Of a stretch of 64,000 nucleotides of DNA, positions 16,686 through 24,568 are shown piece after piece (position 1 is the first letter of the stretch; each line of letters begins with the position of its first letter). Origin of the DNA: Jiangella gansuensis DSM 44835 (lineage in GTDB: Bacteria > Actinomycetota > Actinomycetes > Jiangellales > Jiangellaceae); NCBI RefSeq assembly GCF_000515395.1, contig NZ_KI911782.1, forward strand, positions 2,788,606 through 2,852,605, given 5' to 3'. Below the pieces are notes generated by a model that worked only from the letters and a program-made list of their open reading frames with translations, made no database searches and was not told where the DNA came from. Position numbers and translations under genes: made by a program.

Positions 16686-17702
16686 GTGCACAGCATCGAG
16701 GAGCTGGACGAGCGGTTGTCGCGGCCGCGGCCGGGGCTGGTCGAGGACCTGCGTCGCCTGGACGGCGATATCGTCGTCCTCGGCGCGAGTGGCAAGCTCG
16801 GGGTGAGCCTGGTGCGGCTGGCCGTCCGAGCGGTCGCGGAGGCCGGTACCAACGCCAGGGTGACCGCGGTGTCGCGGTTCACCGCCCCCGGATCGTTCGA
16901 GGCCATGCAGGCCACCGGCGCGGACGTGGTGGCCGCCGACGTCGGCGACGACGACGCGCTGGCCGCACTGCCCGACGCCGCCAACGTCGTGTACCTCGTC
17001 GGGGCGAAGTTCGGCACCGACGGTCACGAGGCAGGCACGTGGGAGACCAACGTCTACCTGCCCGGCCGGGTGGCGCGGCGCTACGCGGGCTCCCGGTTCA
17101 GCGCGCTGTCCACCGGCAACGTGTACCCGCTGGCCTCCGTCGGCACCGGGGGTGCCACCGAGGACACCCCGCCCGGCCCGGTGGGGGAGTACGCCATGTC
17201 GTGCCTCGGCCGCGAGCGCATCCTGCAGGCGGCGTCCGAGCGCGACGGCACGCCGATGGCCATCATCCGGCTCAACTACGCCGTCGAGATGCGCTACGGA
17301 GTGCTCGTCGACCTCGCCCAGACCATCGCCGCGGGGGAGCCGGTCGACCTGACCACGGGCCACGCGAACGTCGTCTGGCAGGGCTACACCAACGAGGTGA
17401 CGTTGCGCGCCCTCCTGCACGCCTCCACACCGCCCTTCGCGCTCAACCTGACCGGTCCCGAAACGTTGTCGATCCGGCAGGTCGCCACCGACCTGGCCGC
17501 GGCCCTCGGCGAGCCGGTCACCTTCACCGGAGCGGAGGCAGCGACGTCGCTGCTGTCCAACGCCGCGCGGTGCCACGGCCTCTTCGGCTATCCGGACGTG
17601 ACGGTGCCCGAGCTCGTCGAGGCCACCGCGCAGTGGGTCCGCAAGGGGCTGCCGACCCTCGGCAAGCCGACCAAGTTCCAGCAGCGCAACGGGAAGTTCT
17701 GA
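16686..17702 (+). CDS. NAD(P)-dependent epimerase/dehydratase (extended SDR)
   Basis: Rossmann-fold sugar-modifying enzyme of 338 residues from GTG 16686. The nucleotide-binding loop is VVLGASGKLGVSL, preceded by about 20 residues of helix. Later segments such as NVYPLASVGTGGATEDTPPG and LNLTGPETLSI follow the extended SDR pattern, but I do not see a clean YxxxK: YAMSCLGRERI is in its place, with Arg where Lys is expected. That could mean altered chemistry. The stop overlaps the next ATG by one base, so it is coupled to the aldolase-like gene. A role in sugar oxidation or epimerisation is inferred from context. Confidence 0.72.
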   Translation: MHSIEELDERLSRPRPGLVEDLRRLDGDIVVLGASGKLGVSLVRLAVRAVAEAGTNARVTAVSRFTAPGSFEAMQATGADVVAADVGDDDALAALPDAANVVYLVGAKFGTDGHEAGTWETNVYLPGRVARRYAGSRFSALSTGNVYPLASVGTGGATEDTPPGPVGEYAMSCLGRERILQAASERDGTPMAIIRLNYAVEMRYGVLVDLAQTIAAGEPVDLTTGHANVVWQGYTNEVTLRALLHASTPPFALNLTGPETLSIRQVATDLAAALGEPVTFTGAEAATSLLSNAARCHGLFGYPDVTVPELVEATAQWVRKGLPTLGKPTKFQQRNGKF

Positions 17703-18742
17703 TGACCATCTCCGCCCTGGAGCGGTTCCGGGCCGGGGGCGTCGTCCCCGCCCACCCGCTCGCCCTCGACGACGACCGCAAGCTCGACGAGCGTCGACAG
17801 CGGGCGCTGGCCCGCTACTACATCGAGGCCGGCGCCACCGGCCTGGCGGTCGCGGTGCACACCACCCAGTTCGCGGTGCACGAACCCGGTCGAGGGCTGC
17901 TGGCCCCGGTGCTCGAACTGGCCGCGGGCGTCGCCGACGAGTACCCGCAGCAGCGTCCGGTCATGGTCGCGGGCCTGGTCGGCCCGGCCGAGCAGGCCGT
18001 CGCCGAGGCGGAGCTCGCCGCCGGGCTGGGATACGACCTCGCGCTGCTCACGCCCTACGGCGTCGGCAGCGCCAGCGAGGACGAGCTGATCGAGCGGGCC
18101 CGGGCCGTCGGCGAGGTGCTTCCGGTCATCGGGTTCTACCTGCAGCCGGCGGTCGGCGGCCGGGTGCTCGGCCGGACGTTCTGGCGGCGGCTGGCCGAGT
18201 TGCCGTCCGTCGTCGGCATCAAGGTGGCGCCGTTCGACCGCTACGCCACCCTCGAGGTGGTGCACGGCGTGGCCGCTTCGGGCCGGGCCGGCGACATGGC
18301 CCTCTACACCGGCAACGACGATCACATCGTCACCGATCTCGTCACCACGTACCGGGTCGACGGCCAGGAGCTGACGCTGGTCGGCGGCCTCCTCGGCCAG
18401 TGGGCGGTCTGGGTGCGCGGGGCGGTCGAGACGCTGGCCGCGGCGGAGCGGGCCAGGGCGGGCGACGACGCCGCGCTGCGCCGGCTGCTGGAGCTCAACC
18501 CGGTGCTCACCGATGCCAACGCGGCCATCTTCGACGCCGCCAACGCATTCCGTGGCTGCGTGCCCGGCATCCACGAGGTGCTGCGCCGGCAGGGACTGCT
18601 GGCCGGCGTCTGGTGCCTGGAGGAGGACGAGGTGCTGTCGCCGGGTCAGCTGGCCGAGATCGACCGGGTGTGGGCGGCCTACCCGCAGCTGCGCGACGAC
18701 GACTTCATCGCCGAGCGACTGGACCGGTGGCTCAACGCCTAG
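17702..18742 (+). CDS. Dihydrodipicolinate synthase family aldolase (1)
   Basis: TIM-barrel lyase/aldolase of 346 residues. Members use a Schiff-base lysine to condense or split pyruvate-containing compounds. The lysine is K174 in VGIKVAPFDRYA. The N-terminus GGVVPAHPLALDDDRKLDERRQ and AGATGLAVAVHTTQF fit the family, but the usual GTTGE segment is replaced, so the substrate is unlikely to be that of DapA. It is coupled to the SDR gene upstream. Its 3' end overlaps the convergent regulator by 4 bases (CTAG is read as TAG on both strands). It is likely catabolic, for a deoxy-keto sugar acid or similar. Confidence 0.82.
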   Translation: MTISALERFRAGGVVPAHPLALDDDRKLDERRQRALARYYIEAGATGLAVAVHTTQFAVHEPGRGLLAPVLELAAGVADEYPQQRPVMVAGLVGPAEQAVAEAELAAGLGYDLALLTPYGVGSASEDELIERARAVGEVLPVIGFYLQPAVGGRVLGRTFWRRLAELPSVVGIKVAPFDRYATLEVVHGVAASGRAGDMALYTGNDDHIVTDLVTTYRVDGQELTLVGGLLGQWAVWVRGAVETLAAAERARAGDDAALRRLLELNPVLTDANAAIFDAANAFRGCVPGIHEVLRRQGLLAGVWCLEEDEVLSPGQLAEIDRVWAAYPQLRDDDFIAERLDRWLNA

Positions 18743-19971
18743 AGGGTGACCCGGTACAGCGTCAGCGGCCGGCCGATGGTCCCGGACTCGAGGCTGCCGG
18801 ACCGTTCGGCGCAGCCGGCCAGCTCGAGGCGCTGCAGCATCCGCCGCGCGGTGCGCAGCTGGACCCCGAGCCCGTCGGCGATGTCGCGGGTGGTGAGCGG
18901 GCGGTCGCCGCTGGCCGCGGTGATCTCGCGCAGGCGGTCGAGGGTGGCCACCGACAGTCCCACCCGGCTGGCGACGACGGCCCGGCTCTGCTCGGACACC
19001 GGAGCCTCGGCCGGCGCCACGGCCTCCAGCAGGATGTCGACGTCGTTGCGCGAGGACACCACCGCGGCGACGTCGCCGTGGTTGCGCGCGCGGGCCAGCG
19101 CGCGGCGGGCCAGCCGCTCGGCCTCGGCTCCGCTGTGCCCGAGACCGAAGCCGATGCGGACGACGTCGTGCCGGGGGCTCAGCCGGTGCAGCAGCGGCAG
19201 CGCGGTGAATCCGTGCGACGCGTCGTGCAGTGGCCCGCGGGTGGTGACGATGAGGGACATGGTGTCGGAATACCGGGACAGCGAACCGCCGAGCATGCCG
19301 ACCTCGCGGGCTAGGTCGGCATGGTCGTTCGCCGTGGCCGGGCTGAGTTCGACCAGCCCCAGCGCCACCTGGGAGTCCTCCTGGATCTGGCTGGTGGCGG
19401 TCAGCAGCAGCTGGCGCAGCGCACCACGCACAGACTGCGGCGACGGCGCCAGCCGGAACGCCGGCAGCTCGCCGGCGAGCTCGTCGTGCACCGACGCCAG
19501 GCAGGTGACGGCGACGGCCCCGGGGTGGCGGGCGACATGACGGCGGTGGAACGCGACGAAGTCGGCCGCCGTGGCACCGGGCCGGTAGGGCATGGTGCGC
19601 ACGCCGCCGGTCGGGACGCCCGCATCGGTCAGGGTGTCGTGGACCTGCGCGGTGTCGAGGGTGTCGACCGACAGCGCCGTCACGTCGGAGCCGTCGCGCA
19701 GCAGCCGCACCAGTGCCTGCAGCAGGGTCGAACCGCTGTAGTCGACGAACGTCGCCGGGCGGGTCAGCGCCTCGTGCGCGATGGTGTACGGGACGATGCC
19801 GGTGAACAGCCAGGCGTCGACGCCGGATGCATGAGTGGTGACCAGGCCGGGCGCCTGGGTCTCGTGGTCGTAGTCGAACCGGTGCACGCGTACGCCGGCC
19901 TGCTCCTCGCACACGGCCGCGACGCTGTCGACCAGGTCATGCGGGCCGACGACGCCGATCGAGGTGTCCAT
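18739..19971 (-). CDS. Transcriptional regulator with C-terminal winged helix and unusual sensor region
   Basis: 410 residues. The C-terminus (LTTRDIADGLGVQLRTARRMLQRLELAGCAERSG) is a clear winged-helix DNA-binding domain. The first 130 residues look like a ligand-sensing alpha/beta domain (IGVVGPHDLVDSV, AWLFTGIVPYTIAHEAL). The middle has GFGLGHSGAEAERLARRALARA, reminiscent of GGDEF- or GTP-cyclohydrolase-III-like domains in PucR/CdaR-type regulators. I do not recognise a named family. It lies between the SDR/aldolase operon and the divergent second aminotransferase cassette, the natural local regulator for both. The transcript is probably leaderless. Confidence 0.65.
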   Translation of the reverse strand: MDTSIGVVGPHDLVDSVAAVCEEQAGVRVHRFDYDHETQAPGLVTTHASGVDAWLFTGIVPYTIAHEALTRPATFVDYSGSTLLQALVRLLRDGSDVTALSVDTLDTAQVHDTLTDAGVPTGGVRTMPYRPGATAADFVAFHRRHVARHPGAVAVTCLASVHDELAGELPAFRLAPSPQSVRGALRQLLLTATSQIQEDSQVALGLVELSPATANDHADLAREVGMLGGSLSRYSDTMSLIVTTRGPLHDASHGFTALPLLHRLSPRHDVVRIGFGLGHSGAEAERLARRALARARNHGDVAAVVSSRNDVDILLEAVAPAEAPVSEQSRAVVASRVGLSVATLDRLREITAASGDRPLTTRDIADGLGVQLRTARRMLQRLELAGCAERSGSLESGTIGRPLTLYRVTL

Positions 19972-19983
19972 GCGACCACTTTA
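19972..19983 (-). promoter_or_regulatory. -10 element TAAAGT of the regulator gene
   Basis: On the minus strand TAAAGT (complement of 19978-19983) is followed by six bases and then the ATG at 19971. There is no Shine-Dalgarno sequence, so a leaderless transcript is likely. Confidence 0.5.
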
Positions 19984-20014
19984 ACCAGCCGTCCACCATT
20001 TCGGGCGGGGCCGA

Positions 20015-20020
20015 TACGAT
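20015..20020 (+). promoter_or_regulatory. -10 element TACGAT of aminotransferase cassette 2
   Basis: TACGAT at 20015-20020 overlaps an ATG at 20019, so that ATG cannot be the start if this promoter is real. TGTACGTA follows at 20020-20027 and may be a small operator. The chosen GTG at 20052 has AAAAGGAG upstream. Confidence 0.45.
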
Positions 20021-20051
20021 GTACGTACCCGAAAAGGAGCTGACACCAACC

Positions 20052-21296
20052 GTGGACGTCCTCGCGATCGACGGCGGCAACCCGATCCGGCCCGCCGACA
20101 GGCCGCTGCCGTCGGCCACCGACCCCGCCGGGCGGACCTTCGGCCCGGAAGAGGAAGCCGCCGCTGTGCGGGTGCTGCGCAGCGGCATGCTCTCCGGCGT
20201 GTGGGGGAGCGAGGTGCCGGCCCTCACGACGCAGTTCGCCCAACTCGTGGGTTCGCCTCATGCCGTCGCGTGCAGCAGCGGCACCGCCGCCCTGCACCTG
20301 GCCGTCGCCGCCGTCGACCCCGACCCGGGTGACGAGATCATCCTCCCGCCCATCTCCGACATGGGCACCGTCGCCCCGGTGATCGCGCAGAACGCCGTCC
20401 CGGTGTTCGCCGACGTCGACCCCGCCACCGGCAACATCGACCCGTCGTCGGTGGCCGCGCTCATCGGGCCGCGCACCCGCGCCGTCATCGCCGTCCACCT
20501 GTTCGGCAAACCGGCCGCGGTGGAGCGGCTGCGGGCGATCACCGACCGCGCCGGCATCACCCTGATCGAGGACTGCGCCCAGGCGTACCTGGCCCCGGTG
20601 CGCCCGGGGGAGCCCGACGGACCGCTTGTCGGCACCGTCGGACAGCTGGGCTGCTTCAGCCTGCAGCAGTACAAGCACGTCACCACCGGCGACGGCGGCC
20701 TGGTCACCACCGCCGACCCGGAGCTGGCCGCCCGGATGCGCCGGTTCGCCGACAAGGGTTGGCCCCGCGAGACCGGCGAGCGCGCGTACCTCTCCTTCGC
20801 GCTGAACTACCGGATGACCGAGCTGGTCGCGGCGGTGGCTCGCGAGCAGCTGCGCAAGCTGCCCGGTGTGGTGGAGCGCCGGCGGGTCACCGCGGCCGAG
20901 GCGACGAAGCGGCTGGCCGGGCTGACCGGGCTCGGCCTGCCGGCTGACATCGGCGACCACGTCTACTGGTACTACCCACTGCTGGTCGAGGGCCTCGACG
21001 AGGCCGGGCTGGCCCGGTACGCCGCCGCGCTGAGCGCCGAGGGCGTCCCGGCCGTCGGCGGCTACCTCGCCCGCCCGCTGTACGCCGAGCCGGTGTTGCG
21101 TGAGGCGCGCACGTACGGCACCTCCGGCTACCCGCTGCGCGACCGGGCCGGCTACCCGGACGGGTTGTGCCCGGTGGCGGAGGACCTGGTCTACCGTCGC
21201 CTCGTGGTGGTGCCTTGGAACGAGAACTACACCGCGGCCGACGTCGACGACATCGCCGCGGCGATCGCGAAGGTCCACGCGGCGGTGGCGCCGTGA
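20052..21296 (+). CDS. DegT/DnrJ/EryC1/StrS-family PLP aminotransferase (cassette 2)
   Basis: 414 residues from GTG 20052. The PLP lysine is K208 in LQQYKHVTTGDGG, the cofactor Asp lies in LIEDCAQAYL, and the N-terminal anchor is ACSSGTAALHLAVAAV. The C-terminal WNENYTAADVDDIAAAI resembles aminotransferases acting on cyclitols or AHBA-type precursors, but the resemblance is too general to name a substrate. The gene overlaps the next (degenerate amidohydrolase) by 4 bases. The cassette order here is aminotransferase, degenerate, intact; in cassette 1 it is degenerate, intact, aminotransferase. Confidence 0.87.
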   Translation: MDVLAIDGGNPIRPADRPLPSATDPAGRTFGPEEEAAAVRVLRSGMLSGVWGSEVPALTTQFAQLVGSPHAVACSSGTAALHLAVAAVDPDPGDEIILPPISDMGTVAPVIAQNAVPVFADVDPATGNIDPSSVAALIGPRTRAVIAVHLFGKPAAVERLRAITDRAGITLIEDCAQAYLAPVRPGEPDGPLVGTVGQLGCFSLQQYKHVTTGDGGLVTTADPELAARMRRFADKGWPRETGERAYLSFALNYRMTELVAAVAREQLRKLPGVVERRRVTAAEATKRLAGLTGLGLPADIGDHVYWYYPLLVEGLDEAGLARYAAALSAEGVPAVGGYLARPLYAEPVLREARTYGTSGYPLRDRAGYPDGLCPVAEDLVYRRLVVVPWNENYTAADVDDIAAAIAKVHAAVAP

Positions 21297-22009
21297 ACGG
21301 TGAGCTCCTCGACTGCGACCTGCTCATCGGCCGCGACATCCGCACCGCCGTCCGGGTCACCGCCGGCGAGCTGGCCGCCACGCTGGCCGGCACCCGCATC
21401 TCCGGCGGTGTGGCCGGCTCGCTGCGGGCGTTGCTGTTCGACGCACCGAGCGGCAACGACGAGGCGGCCGCGGCCGCTGCGGACCACGGATGGTGGCCGG
21501 CCGCCGGCGTGGACCTGCGCGACCCGTTGACCGCGCTGGCCGAAGTGGAACGGGCGGCCGCCGCCGGGGTGCGGGCGATCCGGCTGGCACCGGCGCGCCA
21601 GGAGGTGCCGCCGACGGTGCCGGGCCTGCGCGCCGTCGTCGCGGCGGCGGTGGCGCACGGGCTACTGGTGCTCGCCGAGGGCGACCTCCGGCTGGTCGGG
21701 CCCGCGCTGCGCGGTCTCGGTGCGCGGGTCGTCTTCCTGGACGCCCACTTCTACCACCTGGGCGACTTCATCCTGCTGGCCCGCGAGGAGCCCGGCTTCC
21801 ACGCCTCCACCCGGCTGCTCGGCAACCCGGACGGCTGGGAGCTCGTGGCCGGCTCGGTGGGTGCCGAACGGCTGGTGTTCGGCAGCCGGCCCGGCTGGTT
21901 CGAGGCCGGCGCCGTGCTGGCCCGGCTGGACACCGCGCGGCTGTCCCCGTCCGAACTGGACCTGGTGACGGGGCAGAACCTACGCCGGCTGCTGGAGGGG
22001 GCATCGTGA
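21293..22009 (+). CDS. Degenerate amidohydrolase-like protein (A')
   Basis: 238 residues from GTG 21293, overlapping the aminotransferase stop. It has the TIM-barrel amidohydrolase outline with the metal sites lost. The first-strand motif is LLDCDLLIGRD instead of DxHxH, and the catalytic Asp position reads VFGSRPGWF. Segments such as AIRLAPARQEVPPTVPGL and LVLAEGDLRLVG replace the usual His-bearing loops. It resembles the protein at 12353 in size, losses and position beside an intact copy. It is probably a non-catalytic partner of the protein at 22006, with which it overlaps by 4 bases. Confidence 0.65.
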   Translation: MNGELLDCDLLIGRDIRTAVRVTAGELAATLAGTRISGGVAGSLRALLFDAPSGNDEAAAAAADHGWWPAAGVDLRDPLTALAEVERAAAAGVRAIRLAPARQEVPPTVPGLRAVVAAAVAHGLLVLAEGDLRLVGPALRGLGARVVFLDAHFYHLGDFILLAREEPGFHASTRLLGNPDGWELVAGSVGAERLVFGSRPGWFEAGAVLARLDTARLSPSELDLVTGQNLRRLLEGAS

Positions 22010-22740
22010 TCGTCGACGTGCACGGCCACTGGGGCCCGTGGTTCTTCTCCAGCGATGTCGGTGACGCCGCCGAGAACCTGCGCGTCATGGACACCTATGG
22101 CATCGACGTGCAGCTCGTGTCGGCCGTCGAGGCGGTCGTCTACGACCCGTCGAGCGGCAACGAGGCCTTGATCCCGGTGCTGCGCGCACAGCCGCGGCTA
22201 CGCGGGCTGTTCGTCGTCGACCCGCGTGATCTCGACCTCGCCGCGCGGCAGCTGGCCGAGCTGCTGCCGACGGGGTTGTTCGTCGGCGCGAAGATCCACA
22301 CCCACTACGCCGGCACACCCGGTGGCGCACCGGGCATGGCCGCGGCGCTGGAGCTGCTGGCCACACACGACCTGCCCGCGCTGGTGCACACGTGGGGCGA
22401 GGAGGTCGTCGGCCTGGCCGACGTCGTGGCCGCGGTGGAGGGCGCCCGGGTAGTGGCAGCACATCTCGGCGGGCCGGCCTGGCCGCTGGTCCCCGAGGCG
22501 GCCGAGCGGACCGACCGATTGTGGTTCGAGCCGTGCTGGTCCACCCCCGCCGCCGGCCGGGTGCGCTGGGTGCTGGACCGCATCGGCGCGCACCGGCTGA
22601 TGTTCGGCAGCGACGCCACCCTGATCGACCCGTCGGTCACGCTCGCCGCGGTACAGGCGGCGGAACTCACCCCCGCCGAGGAGGAGCTCGTCATGTGGCG
22701 CAACGCCGTGGACGTCTTCCGCCTGCCGCCCCCGAAATGA
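22006..22740 (+). CDS. Amidohydrolase_2 family hydrolase (B')
   Basis: 244 residues from GTG 22006. Metal ligands are intact: VDVHGHWGPW (His6, His8), AKIHTHYAG, LVHTWGE, VAAHLGGP and the catalytic Asp in MFGSDATLID. The AHLGG segment is the usual barrel strand. The gene overlaps A' by 4 bases and ends in the cassette-2 operon. The TGA stop lies in the TGATCA core of repeat R3. A lactonase, decarboxylase or C-N hydrolase role is possible; sequence alone does not choose. Confidence 0.82.
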   Translation: MIVDVHGHWGPWFFSSDVGDAAENLRVMDTYGIDVQLVSAVEAVVYDPSSGNEALIPVLRAQPRLRGLFVVDPRDLDLAARQLAELLPTGLFVGAKIHTHYAGTPGGAPGMAAALELLATHDLPALVHTWGEEVVGLADVVAAVEGARVVAAHLGGPAWPLVPEAAERTDRLWFEPCWSTPAAGRVRWVLDRIGAHRLMFGSDATLIDPSVTLAAVQAAELTPAEEELVMWRNAVDVFRLPPPK

Positions 22741-22813
22741 TCACGTCCACCATGGGTGTTCCCGCCGCACCAGGAATGCTTGCCTGCTGAAGCGGGAACT
22801 CGCCTGAGGGTGT
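22737..22813 (+). repeat. Dispersed palindromic repeat, copy R3
   Basis: It begins ATGATCACGTCCACCATGGG and contains CCCGCCGCACCAGG-AATGCTTG-CCTGCTGAAGCGGG, a slightly decayed version of the R1/R5 hairpin. The amidohydrolase stop codon is part of its first bases. It pairs with inverted copy R4 across thyX: both read TGATCACGTCCACCATGGGT. Confidence 0.85.
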
Positions 22814-22873
22814 CGGGGCCGCCGCGCCACACGCACCCTGGCAGACTGGACGACGACCAACCAGGAGGCCGCC

Positions 22874-23659
22874 GTGCGCACCGTCGAACCCGAAGTCCAC
22901 CTCATCGCCCGTCCCGATTTCGACTACGACGAGGTCGCCCGCTACCTCGCCGACGTGGGCGGCGAGAACTGGCTGGAACGGGTCGACCGCGGCGAGCTCG
23001 ACGACGCGCAGAACCTAGCCGAGTTCGCCGGGCGCATCTGCTACCGGTCGTGGGAGCCGGGGCTGAACCCGAACGTCAGCCGCATCCGCAGCGACCAGAC
23101 GCAGTACCTGCAGAACATCCTGTCCAGCGCCCACGGCTCCGTCCTCGAGCACGTCAACTTCTCGTTCGTGCTCCACAACGTCAGCCGCGTCGCCACCCAC
23201 GAGCTCGTCCGGCACCGCGCCGGCGTCGCCGTCTCGCAGGAGTCGCTGCGCTTCGTCCGTCTCGACGACCTCCCGTTCTGGTTCCCCGAGTGGGCCCGCG
23301 AGGACGACGAGCTGATGAAGCGCGCCACCGCGCTGCTGGATCAGATGGAGCAGTTCCAGCTCTGGATGGCCGAGCACTTCGGGCTGGACGAGGAGGGCGT
23401 GAAGTTCAGCGAGAAGAAGGCGAAGACCTCCTTCATGCGCCGCTTCGCCCCGGAAGGCGTGGCCACCGGTTTGGTGTGGACGGCGAACGTGCGCACGCTG
23501 CGGCACGTCATCGAGAACCGCACCGCACCGGGCGCGGAGGAGGAGATCCGCCTGCTGCTCGGCAAGGTCGGCGACATCATGGTCAAGGAAGCGCCGGCGC
23601 TGTTCGGCGACTACACCGTCGAGGAGGGCGTGTGGACGCCCGGCTGGCGGAAGGTCTAA
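22874..23659 (+). CDS. thyX: Flavin-dependent thymidylate synthase
   Basis: Makes dTMP from dUMP with FAD and methylenetetrahydrofolate. The 261-residue protein starts at GTG behind AGGAGG. The dUMP-binding block is ELVRHRAGVAVSQESLRFVR (RHR at 113-115); compared with the usual RHRX7S motif there is one extra residue before the Ser. Upstream, GSVLEHVNFSFVLHNVSR matches the FAD-binding strand of ThyX. The C-terminal LRHVIENRTAPGAEEEIRLLL is the usual conserved helix. The gene is bracketed by inverted repeats R3 and R4 and has no operon partner. Confidence 0.93.
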   Translation: MRTVEPEVHLIARPDFDYDEVARYLADVGGENWLERVDRGELDDAQNLAEFAGRICYRSWEPGLNPNVSRIRSDQTQYLQNILSSAHGSVLEHVNFSFVLHNVSRVATHELVRHRAGVAVSQESLRFVRLDDLPFWFPEWAREDDELMKRATALLDQMEQFQLWMAEHFGLDEEGVKFSEKKAKTSFMRRFAPEGVATGLVWTANVRTLRHVIENRTAPGAEEEIRLLLGKVGDIMVKEAPALFGDYTVEEGVWTPGWRKV

Positions 23660-23708
23660 GGCCGTCCGGCGCCGTCTGACGCGGTCGGACGCCCCCGCCT
23701 CGCCCGGG

Positions 23709-23776
23709 CGTGTTCCCGCGGCAACAGGCAAGCATTCCTGGTACGGCGGGAACACCCATGGTGGACGTGATCATTC
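23709..23776 (-). repeat. Dispersed palindromic repeat, copy R4 (inverted)
   Basis: On the minus strand it begins ATGATCACGTCCACCATGGG, identical to R3 over that block, followed by CCCGCCGTACCAGG-AATGCTTG. The stop codon of the convergent SDR gene (23771-23773) is in its TGATCA core, mirroring R3. Confidence 0.85.
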
Positions 23777-24526
23777 GGGGGCCAGGACGCGGGCCGGCTT
23801 CCAGCCGAGAACGTGCTGGGTGTCGTCGGGGACGACGGAGGTGCCGGCGACGTCCGCGGTGGCGGTGAAGGCGCGGTACGGCCCGGTGTAGGCCAGCGCG
23901 CAATCGATCGCGCCGGCCAGGTCGCTGGTGGCCAGGGTCGCGATGGGGGTGCGGCCGTCGCGCATGGTCATGGGCCGCGGAGGCGTCCCTTCGGGCGCGC
24001 GCCACAGTGGCCAGTCGGCGTCCGGGGTGGGGTAGATCAGCCGCAGCGAACAGGCGGTGATGCCCAACTCGGGGGCCAGCGCGCGCACCACCTGCTCGCC
24101 CAGCCGCTTGGTCAGCCCGTACGGCTGCACGGCGTCCGGGGTGGCGGCCAGCGGATCGATGACGTCGGTGCCGTAGCGCCGGAACACCGACATGGTGCTG
24201 ATGTGCACGAACGCGCGGACGCCCGCGGCCGCCGCCAGCGACATCGCCAGGTGCAAGGATGCGACGTTGACCTCGTAGGCGGCGTGAACGGTGGCCGGGT
24301 CGTACTGCTCGGCGCGCGGCACGACCGCGGCCATGTGCACGACGCCGTCGACGCCGTCCACCCCACGGGCGACGTCGTCGGCGGAACGGGCATCGCCCTC
24401 GAGCCATTCGACGCCGTCCGCGGAGACCGGCCGCCGGTCGAGGACCCGCACCCTGTGGCTGCCGGCCAGGTGCGGGACGGTGTGGCTGCCCACCATGCCG
24501 GAGCCGCCGATCACCAGTACGTTCAT
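23771..24526 (-). CDS. NAD-dependent epimerase/dehydratase (extended SDR), uronate-dehydrogenase-like
   Basis: 251-residue Rossmann enzyme. It has the glycine-rich loop VIGGSGMVGSH (5-15), an Asp for NAD specificity in VLDRRP, D45 in LEGDARS, the active-site Ser in HISTMSVF and the catalytic YGLTK (Y136, K140). Its length is short for epimerases but close to hexuronate dehydrogenases and related sugar dehydrogenases. That would fit lactone formation followed by an amidohydrolase lactonase. It is convergent with thyX, and its stop lies in repeat R4. Assignment to a substrate is inference. Confidence 0.78.
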   Translation of the reverse strand: MNVLVIGGSGMVGSHTVPHLAGSHRVRVLDRRPVSADGVEWLEGDARSADDVARGVDGVDGVVHMAAVVPRAEQYDPATVHAAYEVNVASLHLAMSLAAAAGVRAFVHISTMSVFRRYGTDVIDPLAATPDAVQPYGLTKRLGEQVVRALAPELGITACSLRLIYPTPDADWPLWRAPEGTPPRPMTMRDGRTPIATLATSDLAGAIDCALAYTGPYRAFTATADVAGTSVVPDDTQHVLGWKPARVLAPE

Positions 24527-24568
24527 GCCAGTTCCCTTCCGCGGATCATCGCGCCCGGATGCGCGCGA

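Noticed and set aside
17588-19912. A 774-codon minus-strand frame
   Set aside because: It overlaps a clear aldolase on one strand and a clear regulator in another frame on the same strand. It has no motif of its own.
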